NCBI RefSeq assembly: GCF_011440375.1
Contig: NZ_JAAOIR010000004.1
Location: forward strand, 248,001 to 312,000
DNA: 64,000 nucleotides
Direction: 5' to 3'
Source: Halorubellus sp. JP-L1
GTDB lineage: Archaea; Halobacteriota; Halobacteria; Halobacteriales; Natrialbaceae
The translations under genes and the position numbers were made by a program. Under the pieces are notes generated by a model. That model made no database searches, was not told the origin of the DNA, and saw only the letters and a program-made list of their open reading frames with translations. This document shows, piece after piece, positions 24,738 to 33,686 of the stretch (the stretch's first letter is position 1; every line of letters begins with the position of its first letter).

Positions 24738-27383
24738 CTATAGTTCCGGTCGAATACGGCCGAGGCGGAGTGCATTCCCGGTGACGCCGAGGGTCATCCC
24801 GGCGTCGCCCGCGAGCACGGCCAGCGCGACGGAGACGTTCACGTAGGGAACGGCCACGCCGACGGCGAGTACGGCCTTGACGGCGAGGCTCGCGAAGATG
24901 TTCTGCCGGATGACGCCGTTCGCGCGATGACTCAGGTCGTACAGGTACGGGAGTTTCCGGACGTCGTCGCTCATGAGCGCGATGTCCGCGGTCTCGATGG
25001 CGGTGTCCGTGCCGGCGGCGCCCATGGCGACGCCGACGGTGGCGGTCGCGAGCGCGGGCGCGTCGTTCACGCCGTCGCCGACCATCGCCACGCCGCCGTC
25101 GTACTCGGCGTCGAGTTCGCTGACGGCGTCGACCTTGTCCTCGGGGAGGAGGCCGGCGCGATAGTCGTCGACGCCGACCGCCTCGGCGACGGCGCGCGCG
25201 GTCCCCTCGTTGTCGCCCGTGAGCATCACGACCTCCAGGCCGAACCGCTGCAGTGCGGCGACGGCCTGTTTGGCACCGGGGCGGACCTCGTCCGCGACGG
25301 CGACCAGGCCCTCGAGTTCGTCCTCGGTCCCGACGAGGATCACGGTCTTGCCCTCGCCCTGGAGACGCGGGATGGTGTCCTCGGCGAGGTTCAGGCAGCC
25401 CTGGCGCTCGCAGAGGTCCGTGACGTCTGCGGGCACGCCGTGGTCGTCGCCAGCGCCGCCGTCGGTTCCGCCAACGTCGGTTCCGGCGCCGTCCGTGACG
25501 GTGTCGTTCGTGCCGGCGTCGTTCGTGCCGGCGTCGACGACGTGCGCGTGCCCGAGTTCGAACCCGAGGTCGTCGAACCACGCGGGCTTGCCGGCGTAGT
25601 GCTCGGTGCCGTGGAGGGCGCCCGTGACGCCCTTCCCGGTGACAGCCTCGAACCCGTCGACCTCCGTCGCGGGCGCACCGACGCCGTCGGTCCCGTCGGC
25701 GTGCGCGACGATCGCGTCCGCGATCGGGTGCTCGCTGCGGGCTTCGAGGCCGCGGGCGCACCGGAGGACGTCCGCTTCGGTGCGGTCGCCGAGCGGGACG
25801 ACGTCGGTGACGGCGAGTTCGCCCTTCGTGAGCGTCCCGGTCTTGTCGACGGCGACGGCGTCGACCTCACCCATCGCTTCCAGGTGGTTCCCGCCCTTGA
25901 CGAGCACGCCGTTCCGGGCGGCGCTCGTCACGCCCGAGACGACGCTGACGGGCGTCGAGATGACGAACGCGCACGGGCACGCGAGGACGAGCATCGTGAT
26001 GCCGTTCACGAACCACTCGGTCCACGGTGCCCCGAACGCGACCGGCGGGACGACGGCGACCGCGATGGCGAGCGCGACCATGACGGGCGTGTAGTAGCCC
26101 GCGAACCGCTCGACGAACTGCTCGCGCTCGGTCTGGTTCGCTTCGGCGTCCTCGACGAGCGAGACGATGCGCGAGAGCGTGCTGTCCGCTGCTTTCGCAC
26201 GCACTTCGACCTCGACGTAGCCGGCTTCGTTGATGGTGCCGGCGTACACCTCGTCGCCGACGGTCTTGTCGACGGGGACGCTCTCGCCCGTCACGGGCGC
26301 CTGGTTGATGGCGGTGTCTCCCTCGACGACGACGCCGTCGGCCGGCACCTTCTCGCCGGGCTTCACGACGACGACGTCGCCGACGTCGAGTGCGTCGACT
26401 TCGACCGTCGTCGTGCTCCCGTCGTCGTGCTTGACGGTGGCTTCGTCGGGGGAGAGTTCGACGAGTTCCTGGAGGCTGTTCCGGGTGCGGTCCATCGCGT
26501 ACCCCTCGAGGAGTTCGCTGACGCTGAAGAGGACGGCGAGCGTCGCCGCCTCGAAGTAGAGGTGTTCGCCGAACCCGAGGCTGGCGGTGACGGCGGCGAC
26601 GATGGCGGCACTCATCAGGAAGTCGATGTCGAGCTGGCGGTTCTTCGCGGAGTAGTAGCCGCCGCGGAGGATCGCCTGCCCCGCGAGTGCGGTGGCGCCG
26701 AGGAACCCGACGTCGGCGACGGTGAGGGGAGCGCCGAGGACGGTTGCGACGGTGGCGAGGCCGCCGAGGGCGAACTCGGCGACGAGCGCGAACGCGAGCA
26801 GGCCGGCGCCGACGTAGGTCTTCTTCGCGCGAGCGCTCGCCCAGACGGACCGGTCGGCTTGGTCGGTGCGGTCGTCGCCGCTCGCGTCGGCGGCGTCGGC
26901 GTCGCTCCCGGTGACGTCGTAGCCGGCGGACTCGATGGCAGCCCGGAGTTCGTCGGCGTCGGTGTCGTCGTACTCGACGCTGACCCGCCCGGACGTGGGG
27001 CTGGTCTGGATGCGTCGGATGCCTGGCTGGCCGTCGAGTGCGGCCTCGACCTTGTTCGCGCACGACGCGCAGTCCATGTCGGGGACGTCGAACGTGGCGC
27101 GAGCGACGGAACTCGCTTCGACGTCGTAGCCGGCGGCTTCGACGCCGCCGGTCACGTCGGCGGTCGAGGTCGACGCGCGGTCGTAGGTGACGGCGACGCG
27201 GCCGCTGGCAGGACTCGTCTCGATGGACTCGACGCCGTCGACGCTCTCGACGCCAGCCTCGACTTTGTTCGCGCACGACGCGCAGTCCATGTCGGGGACG
27301 TCCAGTTCGACGCGCGCCGTGGAGTCGTCTCCCTCCGTGGACTCGTCCTCGTCGGGGGGTTCCGGGGCGTCCGCACGGGTCAT
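24738..27383 (-). CDS. Heavy-metal-exporting P1B-type ATPase, Zn/Cd/Pb (ZntA-like) subgroup
   Basis: The 881-residue pump has two N-terminal metal-binding domains with MDCASC (C34/C37 and C105/C108), about six to eight membrane helices, TGES (365-368) in the actuator domain, CPC (469-471), the phosphorylated D513 in DKTGTLTK, SEHP near 552, and GDGVNDAPAL. The sequence after CPC is AFVISTPVSVVSG, which matches the Zn2+/Cd2+/Pb2+ subgroup (IB-2) rather than the Cu+ form (CPCALGLATP), and the last helix keeps an Asp (LAGDAGMTLGVTGNAL). Residues about 616-650 are an unusual Thr/Asn/Asp/Gly repeat (AGTND AGTND...) inserted in the nucleotide domain. A TATA box lies about -27. Confidence 0.92.
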   Translation of the reverse strand: MTRADAPEPPDEDESTEGDDSTARVELDVPDMDCASCANKVEAGVESVDGVESIETSPASGRVAVTYDRASTSTADVTGGVEAAGYDVEASSVARATFDVPDMDCASCANKVEAALDGQPGIRRIQTSPTSGRVSVEYDDTDADELRAAIESAGYDVTGSDADAADASGDDRTDQADRSVWASARAKKTYVGAGLLAFALVAEFALGGLATVATVLGAPLTVADVGFLGATALAGQAILRGGYYSAKNRQLDIDFLMSAAIVAAVTASLGFGEHLYFEAATLAVLFSVSELLEGYAMDRTRNSLQELVELSPDEATVKHDDGSTTTVEVDALDVGDVVVVKPGEKVPADGVVVEGDTAINQAPVTGESVPVDKTVGDEVYAGTINEAGYVEVEVRAKAADSTLSRIVSLVEDAEANQTEREQFVERFAGYYTPVMVALAIAVAVVPPVAFGAPWTEWFVNGITMLVLACPCAFVISTPVSVVSGVTSAARNGVLVKGGNHLEAMGEVDAVAVDKTGTLTKGELAVTDVVPLGDRTEADVLRCARGLEARSEHPIADAIVAHADGTDGVGAPATEVDGFEAVTGKGVTGALHGTEHYAGKPAWFDDLGFELGHAHVVDAGTNDAGTNDTVTDGAGTDVGGTDGGAGDDHGVPADVTDLCERQGCLNLAEDTIPRLQGEGKTVILVGTEDELEGLVAVADEVRPGAKQAVAALQRFGLEVVMLTGDNEGTARAVAEAVGVDDYRAGLLPEDKVDAVSELDAEYDGGVAMVGDGVNDAPALATATVGVAMGAAGTDTAIETADIALMSDDVRKLPYLYDLSHRANGVIRQNIFASLAVKAVLAVGVAVPYVNVSVALAVLAGDAGMTLGVTGNALRLGRIRPEL

Positions 27384-27404
27384 AGTGGAGGGTAGCGGCC
27401 GTCC

Positions 27405-27415
27405 GTATATTAATC
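27405..27415 (-). promoter_or_regulatory. TATA box of the P-type ATPase gene
   Basis: On the minus strand GATTAATATAC is centred about 27 nt before the ATG at 27383, so the mRNA should be leaderless. An ArsR-type site could overlap it, but no clear palindrome is visible. Confidence 0.5.
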
Positions 27416-27522
27416 TCCCGGCTAAAACGAGCCCCTCGATAACCAGATATTAACAATAGAAGTGCCCTGGGTTAGTAACACGGGGCGCAAGGGACAAGTG
27501 AACGCGTTGCTAGTTTCACACC

Positions 27523-28719
27523 ATGACCGACGCTGTCATCGTCGACGCCGTCCGGACGCCGTTCGGAGACAGGGACGGTGCGTTCCGTGACACGCACCCG
27601 CAGGAGCTCGCCGCCGCGCCGCTGCGCGCGCTGGAGTCGCGCGTCGGCTTCGACCCAGCCACCGTCGAGGACGTCGTGTACGGCTGCGTGACGCCGAAGG
27701 GCGACCAGGGGAGCAACGTCGCTCGCATCGCGCCGCTGGTCGCCGGCTGGGGCGAGGACCTCGGCGACGACCCCGAAGCGGGCGACTCGTACACGGGGCG
27801 GCACGGGCCGCCGGGCGTCCAGTTGAACCGGATGTGCGGGAGCGGCCAGCAGGCCGTGAACTTCGCCGCCGGCCAGGTCGGCGCCGGCTTCCAGGACGTC
27901 GTCGTCGCCGGCGGCGTCGAACACATGACTCGCGAACCGATGGGGAGCGACGGCGGGACGATGGCCGACGCGTACTTCGAGCACTTCGAGGAACTGGTCC
28001 CGCAGGGCGAGTCGGCCGAGCGCATCGCGGAACGGTGGGGATTCTCGCGCGAACACCTCGACGATCTCGCCGCACAGTCGCAGTCCCGCTGGCAGGCCGC
28101 GTGGGACGCCGGCCGGTACGACGACCAGGTCGTTTCCGTCGACACCGAACTCGACGGCGAGGAACTGACCGTCTCGAAAGACGGCCACCCGCGCCCCGAG
28201 TCGACCGTCGAGAGCCTCTCCGGTGTGCCGCTCGCCTTCCGCGAGGAGGGCGAGGGCGTCGTGCACGCCGGGAACTCGTCGGGGATCGTCGACGGCGCGA
28301 GCGCGCTCCTCGTCTGTAGCGAGGCGACCGCCGAGGCGAACGGCTGGGAGCCGATGGCGCGGATCGTCGACGCCGAGGTCGTCGGCGTCGACCCGACCAC
28401 GATGCTCACCGGCCCCATCCCGGCGACGAAGCGCCTCCTCGAGGCGAACGACATCGGCGTCGAAGACGTGGACCGCTACGAGGTCAACGAGGCGTTCGCG
28501 AGCGTGCTCGCGGCGTGGCTCGAGGAGACCGGCGCGGACTGGGACCGGGTGAACGTCGACGGCGGCGCCATCGCGCACGGCCATCCGCTCGGTGCGACGG
28601 GCGCGTCGCTCGTCACGAAGCTCGCGCACATGATCGAGCGCGGCGACGCCGATACCGCGGTGTCGACGATGTGCATCGGGTTCGGCCAGGGGATCGCGAC
28701 GCTCCTGGAAGCGCCCTGA
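27523..28719 (+). CDS. Acetyl-CoA C-acyltransferase (thiolase)
   Basis: The 398-residue enzyme has the two catalytic cysteines and histidine of the degradative/biosynthetic thiolases: C105 in RMCGSGQQAVN, H354 in GGAIAHGHPLGATG and C384 in MCIGFGQG. N-terminal AVIVDAVRTPFG is typical. It cleaves 3-ketoacyl-CoA with CoA, or condenses acyl-CoAs in reverse, in fatty-acid, isoprenoid or polyhydroxyalkanoate metabolism; the direction cannot be told. No other beta-oxidation gene is adjacent here. It is followed after 40 nt by a small acidic-protein gene on the same strand. Confidence 0.94.
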   Translation: MTDAVIVDAVRTPFGDRDGAFRDTHPQELAAAPLRALESRVGFDPATVEDVVYGCVTPKGDQGSNVARIAPLVAGWGEDLGDDPEAGDSYTGRHGPPGVQLNRMCGSGQQAVNFAAGQVGAGFQDVVVAGGVEHMTREPMGSDGGTMADAYFEHFEELVPQGESAERIAERWGFSREHLDDLAAQSQSRWQAAWDAGRYDDQVVSVDTELDGEELTVSKDGHPRPESTVESLSGVPLAFREEGEGVVHAGNSSGIVDGASALLVCSEATAEANGWEPMARIVDAEVVGVDPTTMLTGPIPATKRLLEANDIGVEDVDRYEVNEAFASVLAAWLEETGADWDRVNVDGGAIAHGHPLGATGASLVTKLAHMIERGDADTAVSTMCIGFGQGIATLLEAP

Positions 28720-28759
28720 GAGCGCGGGGCTTTTGCAGGCGTCGGTCGTTCGGTCGGGC

Positions 28760-29119
28760 ATGACGCTGTCGTCGCTCCCCGACCGTCCGCTCACGGGCGG
28801 CGAAGTGCAGGCGTTGAACGACCAAGAGAACGAGCTGTCGGTCGCGCCCGCGAACTACGTCCCCGAGCAGGACCGCGTGTACGCGGTGTACTTCGTCAGG
28901 AGCGACCGCGGCCACGCCGTGGTCTTCGACGCGGACGCGGCGGCGTGGACGGTGCTCGAAGCAGTCGACGATTCCGTCGACGGCGCGTTCGGCGTGCTCC
29001 AGGACGCGGTCAGCGAGTGGGCCGAGACGGCCGAGTTCGACGACGAGTTCGTGGAGGGCGAGACGACCGTCGACTTCGACGACCCGGACGCGGTCGTCGA
29101 GGACCTCGACGCGCGCTGA
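28760..29119 (+). CDS. Conserved small acidic protein, function unknown
   Basis: The 119-residue soluble protein is strongly acidic, with DRVYAVYFVRSDRGHAVVFD (about residues 37-56) suggesting a small beta-sheet fold and a helical middle. I recognise no family beyond general resemblance to haloarchaeal hypothetical proteins. The ATG at 28760 is chosen because the nine upstream codons overlap a GC-rich spacer. It follows the thiolase by 40 nt and may be part of its transcript. Confidence 0.65.
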   Translation: MTLSSLPDRPLTGGEVQALNDQENELSVAPANYVPEQDRVYAVYFVRSDRGHAVVFDADAAAWTVLEAVDDSVDGAFGVLQDAVSEWAETAEFDDEFVEGETTVDFDDPDAVVEDLDAR

Positions 29120-29228
29120 CCGGCCGTCTCGCGACTGCCCGCACGCCGACGGACGACCGTGCCGCCGCGGGTGGCGACCACGCCATCGAAACCGAACCTT
29201 GAACGCGCTGAGAACCGCAACCGTCACC

Positions 29229-29453
29229 ATGGACCCGATCGTCGGCGTGGTCATCGGATTGGCGATGGTCGTCGGTGGCGGCCTCGTCTTCCGGCACGCG
29301 GAGGAACTCTCGGGGCTGCACGCGGGGGTCGTGCCCGCGGGCGGGACGGGACGACGTGGCGACGCGCTCGCGTTGAAGGTCGCACTCACCCGCTCGTTCG
29401 CGCTCGGTGCGGCGGTCCTCGGGGTGGCGACGGCGCTCTCCGTCCTCCTGTGA
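29229..29453 (+). CDS. Small two-helix membrane protein, function unknown
   Basis: The 74-residue protein has two membrane segments (about residues 5-22 and 51-73) separated by a short loop (HAEELSGLHAGVVPAGGTGR). A TTG start 30 nt upstream is possible, but the ATG at 29229 places the first helix at the N-terminus. No family is identified. It lies between the acidic-protein gene and the sirtuin gene, on the same strand, with gaps of 109 and 72 nt. Confidence 0.55.
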   Translation: MDPIVGVVIGLAMVVGGGLVFRHAEELSGLHAGVVPAGGTGRRGDALALKVALTRSFALGAAVLGVATALSVLL

Positions 29454-29525
29454 CGAACAGCCACGCCAGCGACCGGGGGGAATGTCGACGAATCACTCTT
29501 GTCGATGGACGTACTCGGTGAGGGT

Positions 29526-30266
29526 ATGCGTGACGTTGCGGCGCTCGCTGACGCCGTTCGCGCGGCCGACTCCGTGGTGGCGTTGACGGGCGCTGGGCTG
29601 TCGCGAGCCTCCGGTGTCCCGACGTTCCGCGGCGAGGGCGGCCTCTACGAGGAGTTCGACGAGTCCGCGTTCGCCCTCCGCCGGTTCCGTGCGAACCCGG
29701 ACGCGTTCTGGCGGGACTGGCTCGCCCTCCACGAGCACTTCTTCGACGAGTCCGTCGCCCCGAACGCGGCACACGACGCGCTCGCGACGCTCGAGGCGCG
29801 CGGGCACCTGGACGCGGTACTCACGCAGAACGTCGATGGCCTCCACGTCGCGGCGGGCAGCGACTCGGTCGTCCACCTCCACGGGACGGGGTCGACCGCG
29901 ACCTGCCGGAACTGCGGGGACGTCGTCGACGTGGAGACGGCGAACGCCGTGGTCGCCGACACCGACGCCGCCCCGACCTGCGACTGCGGGGGCGTCTACA
30001 AGCCCGACACGGTCCTGTTCGGCGAGCGACTCCCGCCGGTCGCGTTGGCGGAGGCCCGCGACCGAGCGGCGACCGCGGACGTCCTCCTCGCCGCCGGGTC
30101 GTCGCTCACCGTCGATCCAGCCGCGTCGCTTCCGGCGACGACCCGCCGCGAGGGCGGCCGGGTCGCGGTCGTGAACCTCGAACCGACGCGGTACGAGGAC
30201 GCCGCAGACGTCACGCTACGGGACCCCGTCGAGGACGTGCTTCCGACGGTCGTCGACGCGCTCTGA
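29526..30266 (+). CDS. Sir2-family NAD-dependent protein deacylase
   Basis: The 246-residue sirtuin has GAGLSRASGVPTFRG (about residues 22-36), which binds NAD+, then TQNVDGLH and HLHGT with the catalytic His, and a zinc ribbon CRNCGD...CDCGG. Such enzymes remove acyl groups from lysines, consuming NAD+; archaeal substrates include DNA-binding proteins such as Alba in other archaea. The start at 29526 has GGTGAGG just upstream; an ATG at 29505 in frame is an alternative adding seven residues. A perfect hairpin follows the stop, before the convergent Usp gene. Confidence 0.92.
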   Translation: MRDVAALADAVRAADSVVALTGAGLSRASGVPTFRGEGGLYEEFDESAFALRRFRANPDAFWRDWLALHEHFFDESVAPNAAHDALATLEARGHLDAVLTQNVDGLHVAAGSDSVVHLHGTGSTATCRNCGDVVDVETANAVVADTDAAPTCDCGGVYKPDTVLFGERLPPVALAEARDRAATADVLLAAGSSLTVDPAASLPATTRREGGRVAVVNLEPTRYEDAADVTLRDPVEDVLPTVVDAL

Positions 30267-30317
30267 TCGAGCGGTCCGCTGCCGCGAACGACTCTCGACC
30301 CACACCGTCCCGTCCGC

Positions 30318-30337
30318 CGTTCTCGACGGCGAGAACG
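30318..30337. terminator. Hairpin between convergent sirtuin and Usp genes
   Basis: CGTTCTCG-ACGG-CGAGAACG is a perfect 8-bp stem with a 4-nt loop, midway in the 87-nt gap between two convergent genes, so it can serve both strands. The flanking 17-mer CCCGTCCGCCGTTCTCG recurs near 33642-33658. Confidence 0.5.
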
Positions 30338-30353
30338 ACCGACGGCGCCGGAG

Positions 30354-30800
30354 TCAGTCCAGGACAGAGTCCGATCGCCTGACGAGCACGACGTCGTACG
30401 CGTCGTCGCTCGCGACGTGCTCGCCGACGCTCTGAAGGCTCGAGACGACGCCACCGGCTTCCCTGCTTCCCACGAACACCATCCTCGCGTCACCGTTCCG
30501 CGCGAACGACCGGATCTCGTGTGCGATCTTCCCCGTCGGCGCGTAGCGGTCGACGGTCGTATGCTGGAAGACGACGTCGTCGTGGACGGCGTGCGCTCGT
30601 TCCTCGAGCCGCGACAGAACCCGTTCGGTCTCGAAGGCCTCCGCTGGCCCCAGCAGGTCGCGTTCGCGCGCCCACGTCGCGTGCTTGCGTGGCACCACGC
30701 TGAACGCGACGACCCGCACCGGACCGGGCGCGAGTTCGACCGCGCGCCGGATGCCCCACTCGGACTGCGACGAACCGTCGAACGGGACGACGAAGGTCAT
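30354..30800 (-). CDS. Universal stress protein (UspA) family protein
   Basis: The 148-residue single-domain protein starts with the Usp beta strand TFVVPFDGSSQSEWGIRRAV and ends with RMVFVGSREAGG...DVVLVRR. The ATP-binding loop G-2x-G-9x-G(S/T) is only partly preserved (VGSREAGGVVSSLQSVGEH), so ATP binding is uncertain. Usp proteins are soluble stress or signalling proteins. It stands alone, convergent with the sirtuin gene. The ATG at 30800 starts the fold; further upstream codons give a poor sequence. Confidence 0.85.
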   Translation of the reverse strand: MTFVVPFDGSSQSEWGIRRAVELAPGPVRVVAFSVVPRKHATWARERDLLGPAEAFETERVLSRLEERAHAVHDDVVFQHTTVDRYAPTGKIAHEIRSFARNGDARMVFVGSREAGGVVSSLQSVGEHVASDDAYDVVLVRRSDSVLD

Positions 30801-30892
30801 GCTCGACTGTTGATCTCGACGCCCCAACAATGAATCGGCCGTTCTCGCCCGGAGAGGATCGGCGGCGGTGGCCGGTCGGCATCGACACCTCG

Positions 30893-31258
30893 TCAGTGCG
30901 AGTACGTGTGCAGCGTACCCTGCGCGCCGGCGTCAAGCGAGAACTCCGAGAACAGGAGCGTGTTGACCACTGCGTCGCTGATCACGTAGTTCGACTTGTC
31001 GACCGCAGCGTCGCCGTTGCTGTCGTCGTCGAAGTTGAACGCGGTCGACTCCGCCTTGGCGGTGACCCGGGAGTCGTCCGTGGGGCGGTCGCCGTTGGCG
31101 TCGAGGAGACTCGCCGAGGAGTCTAACTCGACGAAGTCCACGGTGCCCGCCGCGGCGCGCGTCCGCTAACTGCCGAGCACCCCTGTCAGCCCGAGTGTGG
31201 TTGCAGTGCCCGATAGCGACGCCAGGAAGGTGCGTCTTCGCAGACCAACAGGAACCAC
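30893..31258 (-). pseudogene. Small Tat-secreted protein gene interrupted by an in-frame TAG
   Basis: From a possible GTG at 31258 the frame reads a twin-arginine signal (LRRRTFLASLSGTATTLGLT, then GVLGS), a TAG at 31168-31166, and then continues without other stops as a secreted-type acidic domain (TVDFVELDSSASLLDANGDR ... GTLHTYSH) to TGA at 30893. The two halves are in the same frame and the break is where the signal peptide should be cleaved, so it looks like one gene of about 121 codons disrupted by a point mutation (for example CAG to TAG). Translation of the second half from GTG 31141 would give an unexported fragment. Sequencing error cannot be excluded. Confidence 0.5.
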
Positions 31259-31399
31259 CTTACCGTTAGAATTTTTGCTGATTCCCCGCGCTTTTTCCTA
31301 TCGGACAAATATTGGGTCGAAATATGAGCGGCCGGGTGAGAGTATCGCCGCCCCTGACCGCAGTCATCTGGATCTGACGTTCGGTCGGTGCGCCGGTGG

Positions 31400-32572
31400 C
31401 TAGAGACTTTCCTTGAAGTAGAGCAACGTCGTCCGTCGTGCCCAGACGTCCACGGGATTGGTGAACTCTCGCGTCGGAGGCGTCGACGGCTTTCCACCGC
31501 GCGAGATGCGTAGGCTCGTCGACGCGTCTGGTTCCGCACGGTAGAGGTAGACCGTCTCCCCGCTCTCGATAGGCTCGTCGAGAGTCAGGTTGTACGAGCC
31601 GCCCACGGATTCGTCCCAGACCGCCACCCACGAGTTCGGCTCGATGCGGTTCCCGCCGGTCAGCGAGAGTTCGACGTACCGGTCGCCGTCCGCGAGCGAG
31701 GCCGTCACTTTGGGCCGTCGCTCCCGCACCGTCGCCACCCACGACGGCTCCGAGACGGTAACTTCGCCTACCGAATCGACCGCGAACTCCGTTTCGAACT
31801 CGTGAACGGCACCGCCTCGGGCCTCGTCCTCGCGGACGCTTGCAGTCGCCTCAACTTCGCGGAAGAACCCTCGTTCGTCCACGCGCAGCGTTCCCGAGAG
31901 CGCGACGGTCTCGCCGTCGTAGTACCCGATGACGGCCGACGGGTCAGCCACCGAATTCGTCGACACCTCCCAGACGGCCGGCCGGTCGTGGTTCAGGCGT
32001 TCCGGCGCACTCCAGTCACCTGCCTCGAACAGCGGCTGTATTTCATTCTGCCACATCGGCTTGCCGGTCTCCCACCCTTCGGGATTCGCGCCGTAGGAGT
32101 ACCCGTCGACGAGTTCCTCGCGCCACAACGACCCGACGCCCTCGACCAGATAGACGTCCGATGGGCCGTAGTTCGTGCGCACCGACCCTCGACCGACCGC
32201 CTGCCCGACATCGGAGTCGTACTGCTTTCGCCACTTGAAGACGCCGTTATCCAGGTCATACTTCGACCACTCGGCGTGGAAACTCGTCGACGTCAGCGTC
32301 GACTCGTGGACCGCGTAGAGCGTCTCCTCGACGCCGTCGTCGGAGAGCCCCACGGGATACGGTGCGGACTCGGGCTCCCGAGTCGTTTTCTGTTCGGTCT
32401 CCGTCCGCGTGGCAGTCTCCGTCGGCCGAGTTGTCGTCTCGAGCGTCGTGGGCCGAGTCGTCGACCTGGCCGTCGTCGACCGAGCCCTCGTCGCCGTACC
32501 GCTCTCCGCAAGCCGTAGACAGCCTCCCGTCCCAACGGTTGCCAGTACCGCCAACGCTCGACGTCGATTCAT
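31400..32572 (-). CDS. Haloarchaeal surface lipoprotein, paralogue of the 41045-42196 protein
   Basis: The 390-residue protein starts NRRRALAVLATVGTGGCLRL, a Tat-like signal with lipobox (TGGC). A Thr/Arg/Glu-rich linker of about 50 residues follows, typical of exported haloarchaeal lipoproteins. The remaining 320 residues form a beta-rich extracellular domain (YPVGLSDDGVEETLYAVHES; later WVAVWDESVGGSYNLTL). It shares signal, linker, domain start and overall order with the lipoprotein at 41045-42196. Function unknown: such proteins are reported only as surface lipoproteins. The start at 32572 is set by the signal peptide; an upstream ATG would put 14 residues before it. Confidence 0.82.
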   Translation of the reverse strand: MNRRRALAVLATVGTGGCLRLAESGTATRARSTTARSTTRPTTLETTTRPTETATRTETEQKTTREPESAPYPVGLSDDGVEETLYAVHESTLTSTSFHAEWSKYDLDNGVFKWRKQYDSDVGQAVGRGSVRTNYGPSDVYLVEGVGSLWREELVDGYSYGANPEGWETGKPMWQNEIQPLFEAGDWSAPERLNHDRPAVWEVSTNSVADPSAVIGYYDGETVALSGTLRVDERGFFREVEATASVREDEARGGAVHEFETEFAVDSVGEVTVSEPSWVATVRERRPKVTASLADGDRYVELSLTGGNRIEPNSWVAVWDESVGGSYNLTLDEPIESGETVYLYRAEPDASTSLRISRGGKPSTPPTREFTNPVDVWARRTTLLYFKESL

Positions 32573-32674
32573 CTCGAGAAGGTACCGACCATCGTCGTAA
32601 AACAGTTGTGGCAAGTGACACGTCTACGTTGGTTACACAGCGATCCGCGACGGGACGGATCGAAGGCGGACGAC

Positions 32675-33529
32675 TCAGTTGCCGTGGACGACGTCGGCCG
32701 TCAGTTCCCGGACGGTCCCCGTCGTCGACCACGCGGGCGTGTCGACGCGGAGGCGGGTGTCCATTGTGACGTCGACGAACTTGCAGTGGAGCGCGAACGA
32801 GCCGTCGCTGGCGACGTCCGTCGACTCGAGTTGTTCGGACTCGACGGGTGACGCCCACGCGTTCTCGCCCTCGTACCGGGCGTCGACCTCGCCCTCGACG
32901 GTGAACTTCTCGATGCCGCCGCCGTCGCCGGTGACGGGGTAGCCGCGGTCGGTCCACTCGAAGAAGCCCTCGTCGATGACGTAGACGTTCTCGTACCCCG
33001 CGTTGATGAGTTGACTCGCGCGAATCGAGGAGAGGTGGTGCGGGCACCCGCAGTAGCAGACGATGCGGTCCTGCTTCCCCCATCGCTCGACGGGGTCGTC
33101 GTCGTCCCGGTAGCGTTCGGCGGCCGAACTGAAGACGGCGCCCTCGATGTGAGAGTTCTCGTACTGGTCGGGACCGCGGGCGTCGGCGAACCGTGCGCGC
33201 CGGTACGCCCACCAGACGTGCGTGTCCTCGACGGGCAGCAGCGGCACCTCGACGCCGCCCTCCTCGACCGTGTCGAGGTCGCTCGTGTCGACCTCGCGGT
33301 CCTCGGGCTGTTCCGCGACGCTATCGGGATACCCGTCGATCTCTGCGGGGAGGGAGGAGGTCGACGTGCCGGTGCCGCTCGCCCCGCTCGTGCCGGTCGT
33401 GGCGGCGCCCGAGTCCGTCGTCCCCTCGCCGGTCGTCGTGCTCTCGCCCAGGCCCAGCGGGCCGCCGAGACACCCCGACAGGCCGGCGAGCGTTCCAGTC
33501 GCCGCCGCCGCGAACGTGCGTCGCTTCAT
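32675..33529 (-). CDS. Rhodanese-domain lipoprotein
   Basis: The 284-residue protein has a Tat-like signal (MKRRTFAAAATGTLAGLSGC) with lipobox Cys20, a Ser/Thr/Gly-rich linker (about 28-60), and a rhodanese domain (about 85-200): HIEGAVFSS, then the active-site loop C160 in CYCGCPHHLSS, and NVYVIDEGFFEWTDRGYPVT. The C-terminal 80 residues form another small domain. Rhodaneses transfer sulfane sulfur; an exported version could handle sulfur compounds at the cell surface. The loop has three cysteines (C158, C160, C162), more than usual. It is co-directional with the downstream surface-lipoprotein gene (102 nt away). Confidence 0.88.
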   Translation of the reverse strand: MKRRTFAAAATGTLAGLSGCLGGPLGLGESTTTGEGTTDSGAATTGTSGASGTGTSTSSLPAEIDGYPDSVAEQPEDREVDTSDLDTVEEGGVEVPLLPVEDTHVWWAYRRARFADARGPDQYENSHIEGAVFSSAAERYRDDDDPVERWGKQDRIVCYCGCPHHLSSIRASQLINAGYENVYVIDEGFFEWTDRGYPVTGDGGGIEKFTVEGEVDARYEGENAWASPVESEQLESTDVASDGSFALHCKFVDVTMDTRLRVDTPAWSTTGTVRELTADVVHGN

Positions 33530-33686
33530 ACTTTCGCCCTGGGGACGACCGAAAAAGAGGGTTCTGGTACGCGAACCGAACCGGTCGTCGCCGGCAATTG
33601 CAGCGAGACCGCCAGACGTGGACGCCACCGACCCCACCCCGTCCGCCGTTCTCGGTGGCCTGTAGATTGGCGGCTCGGAACGTGAG

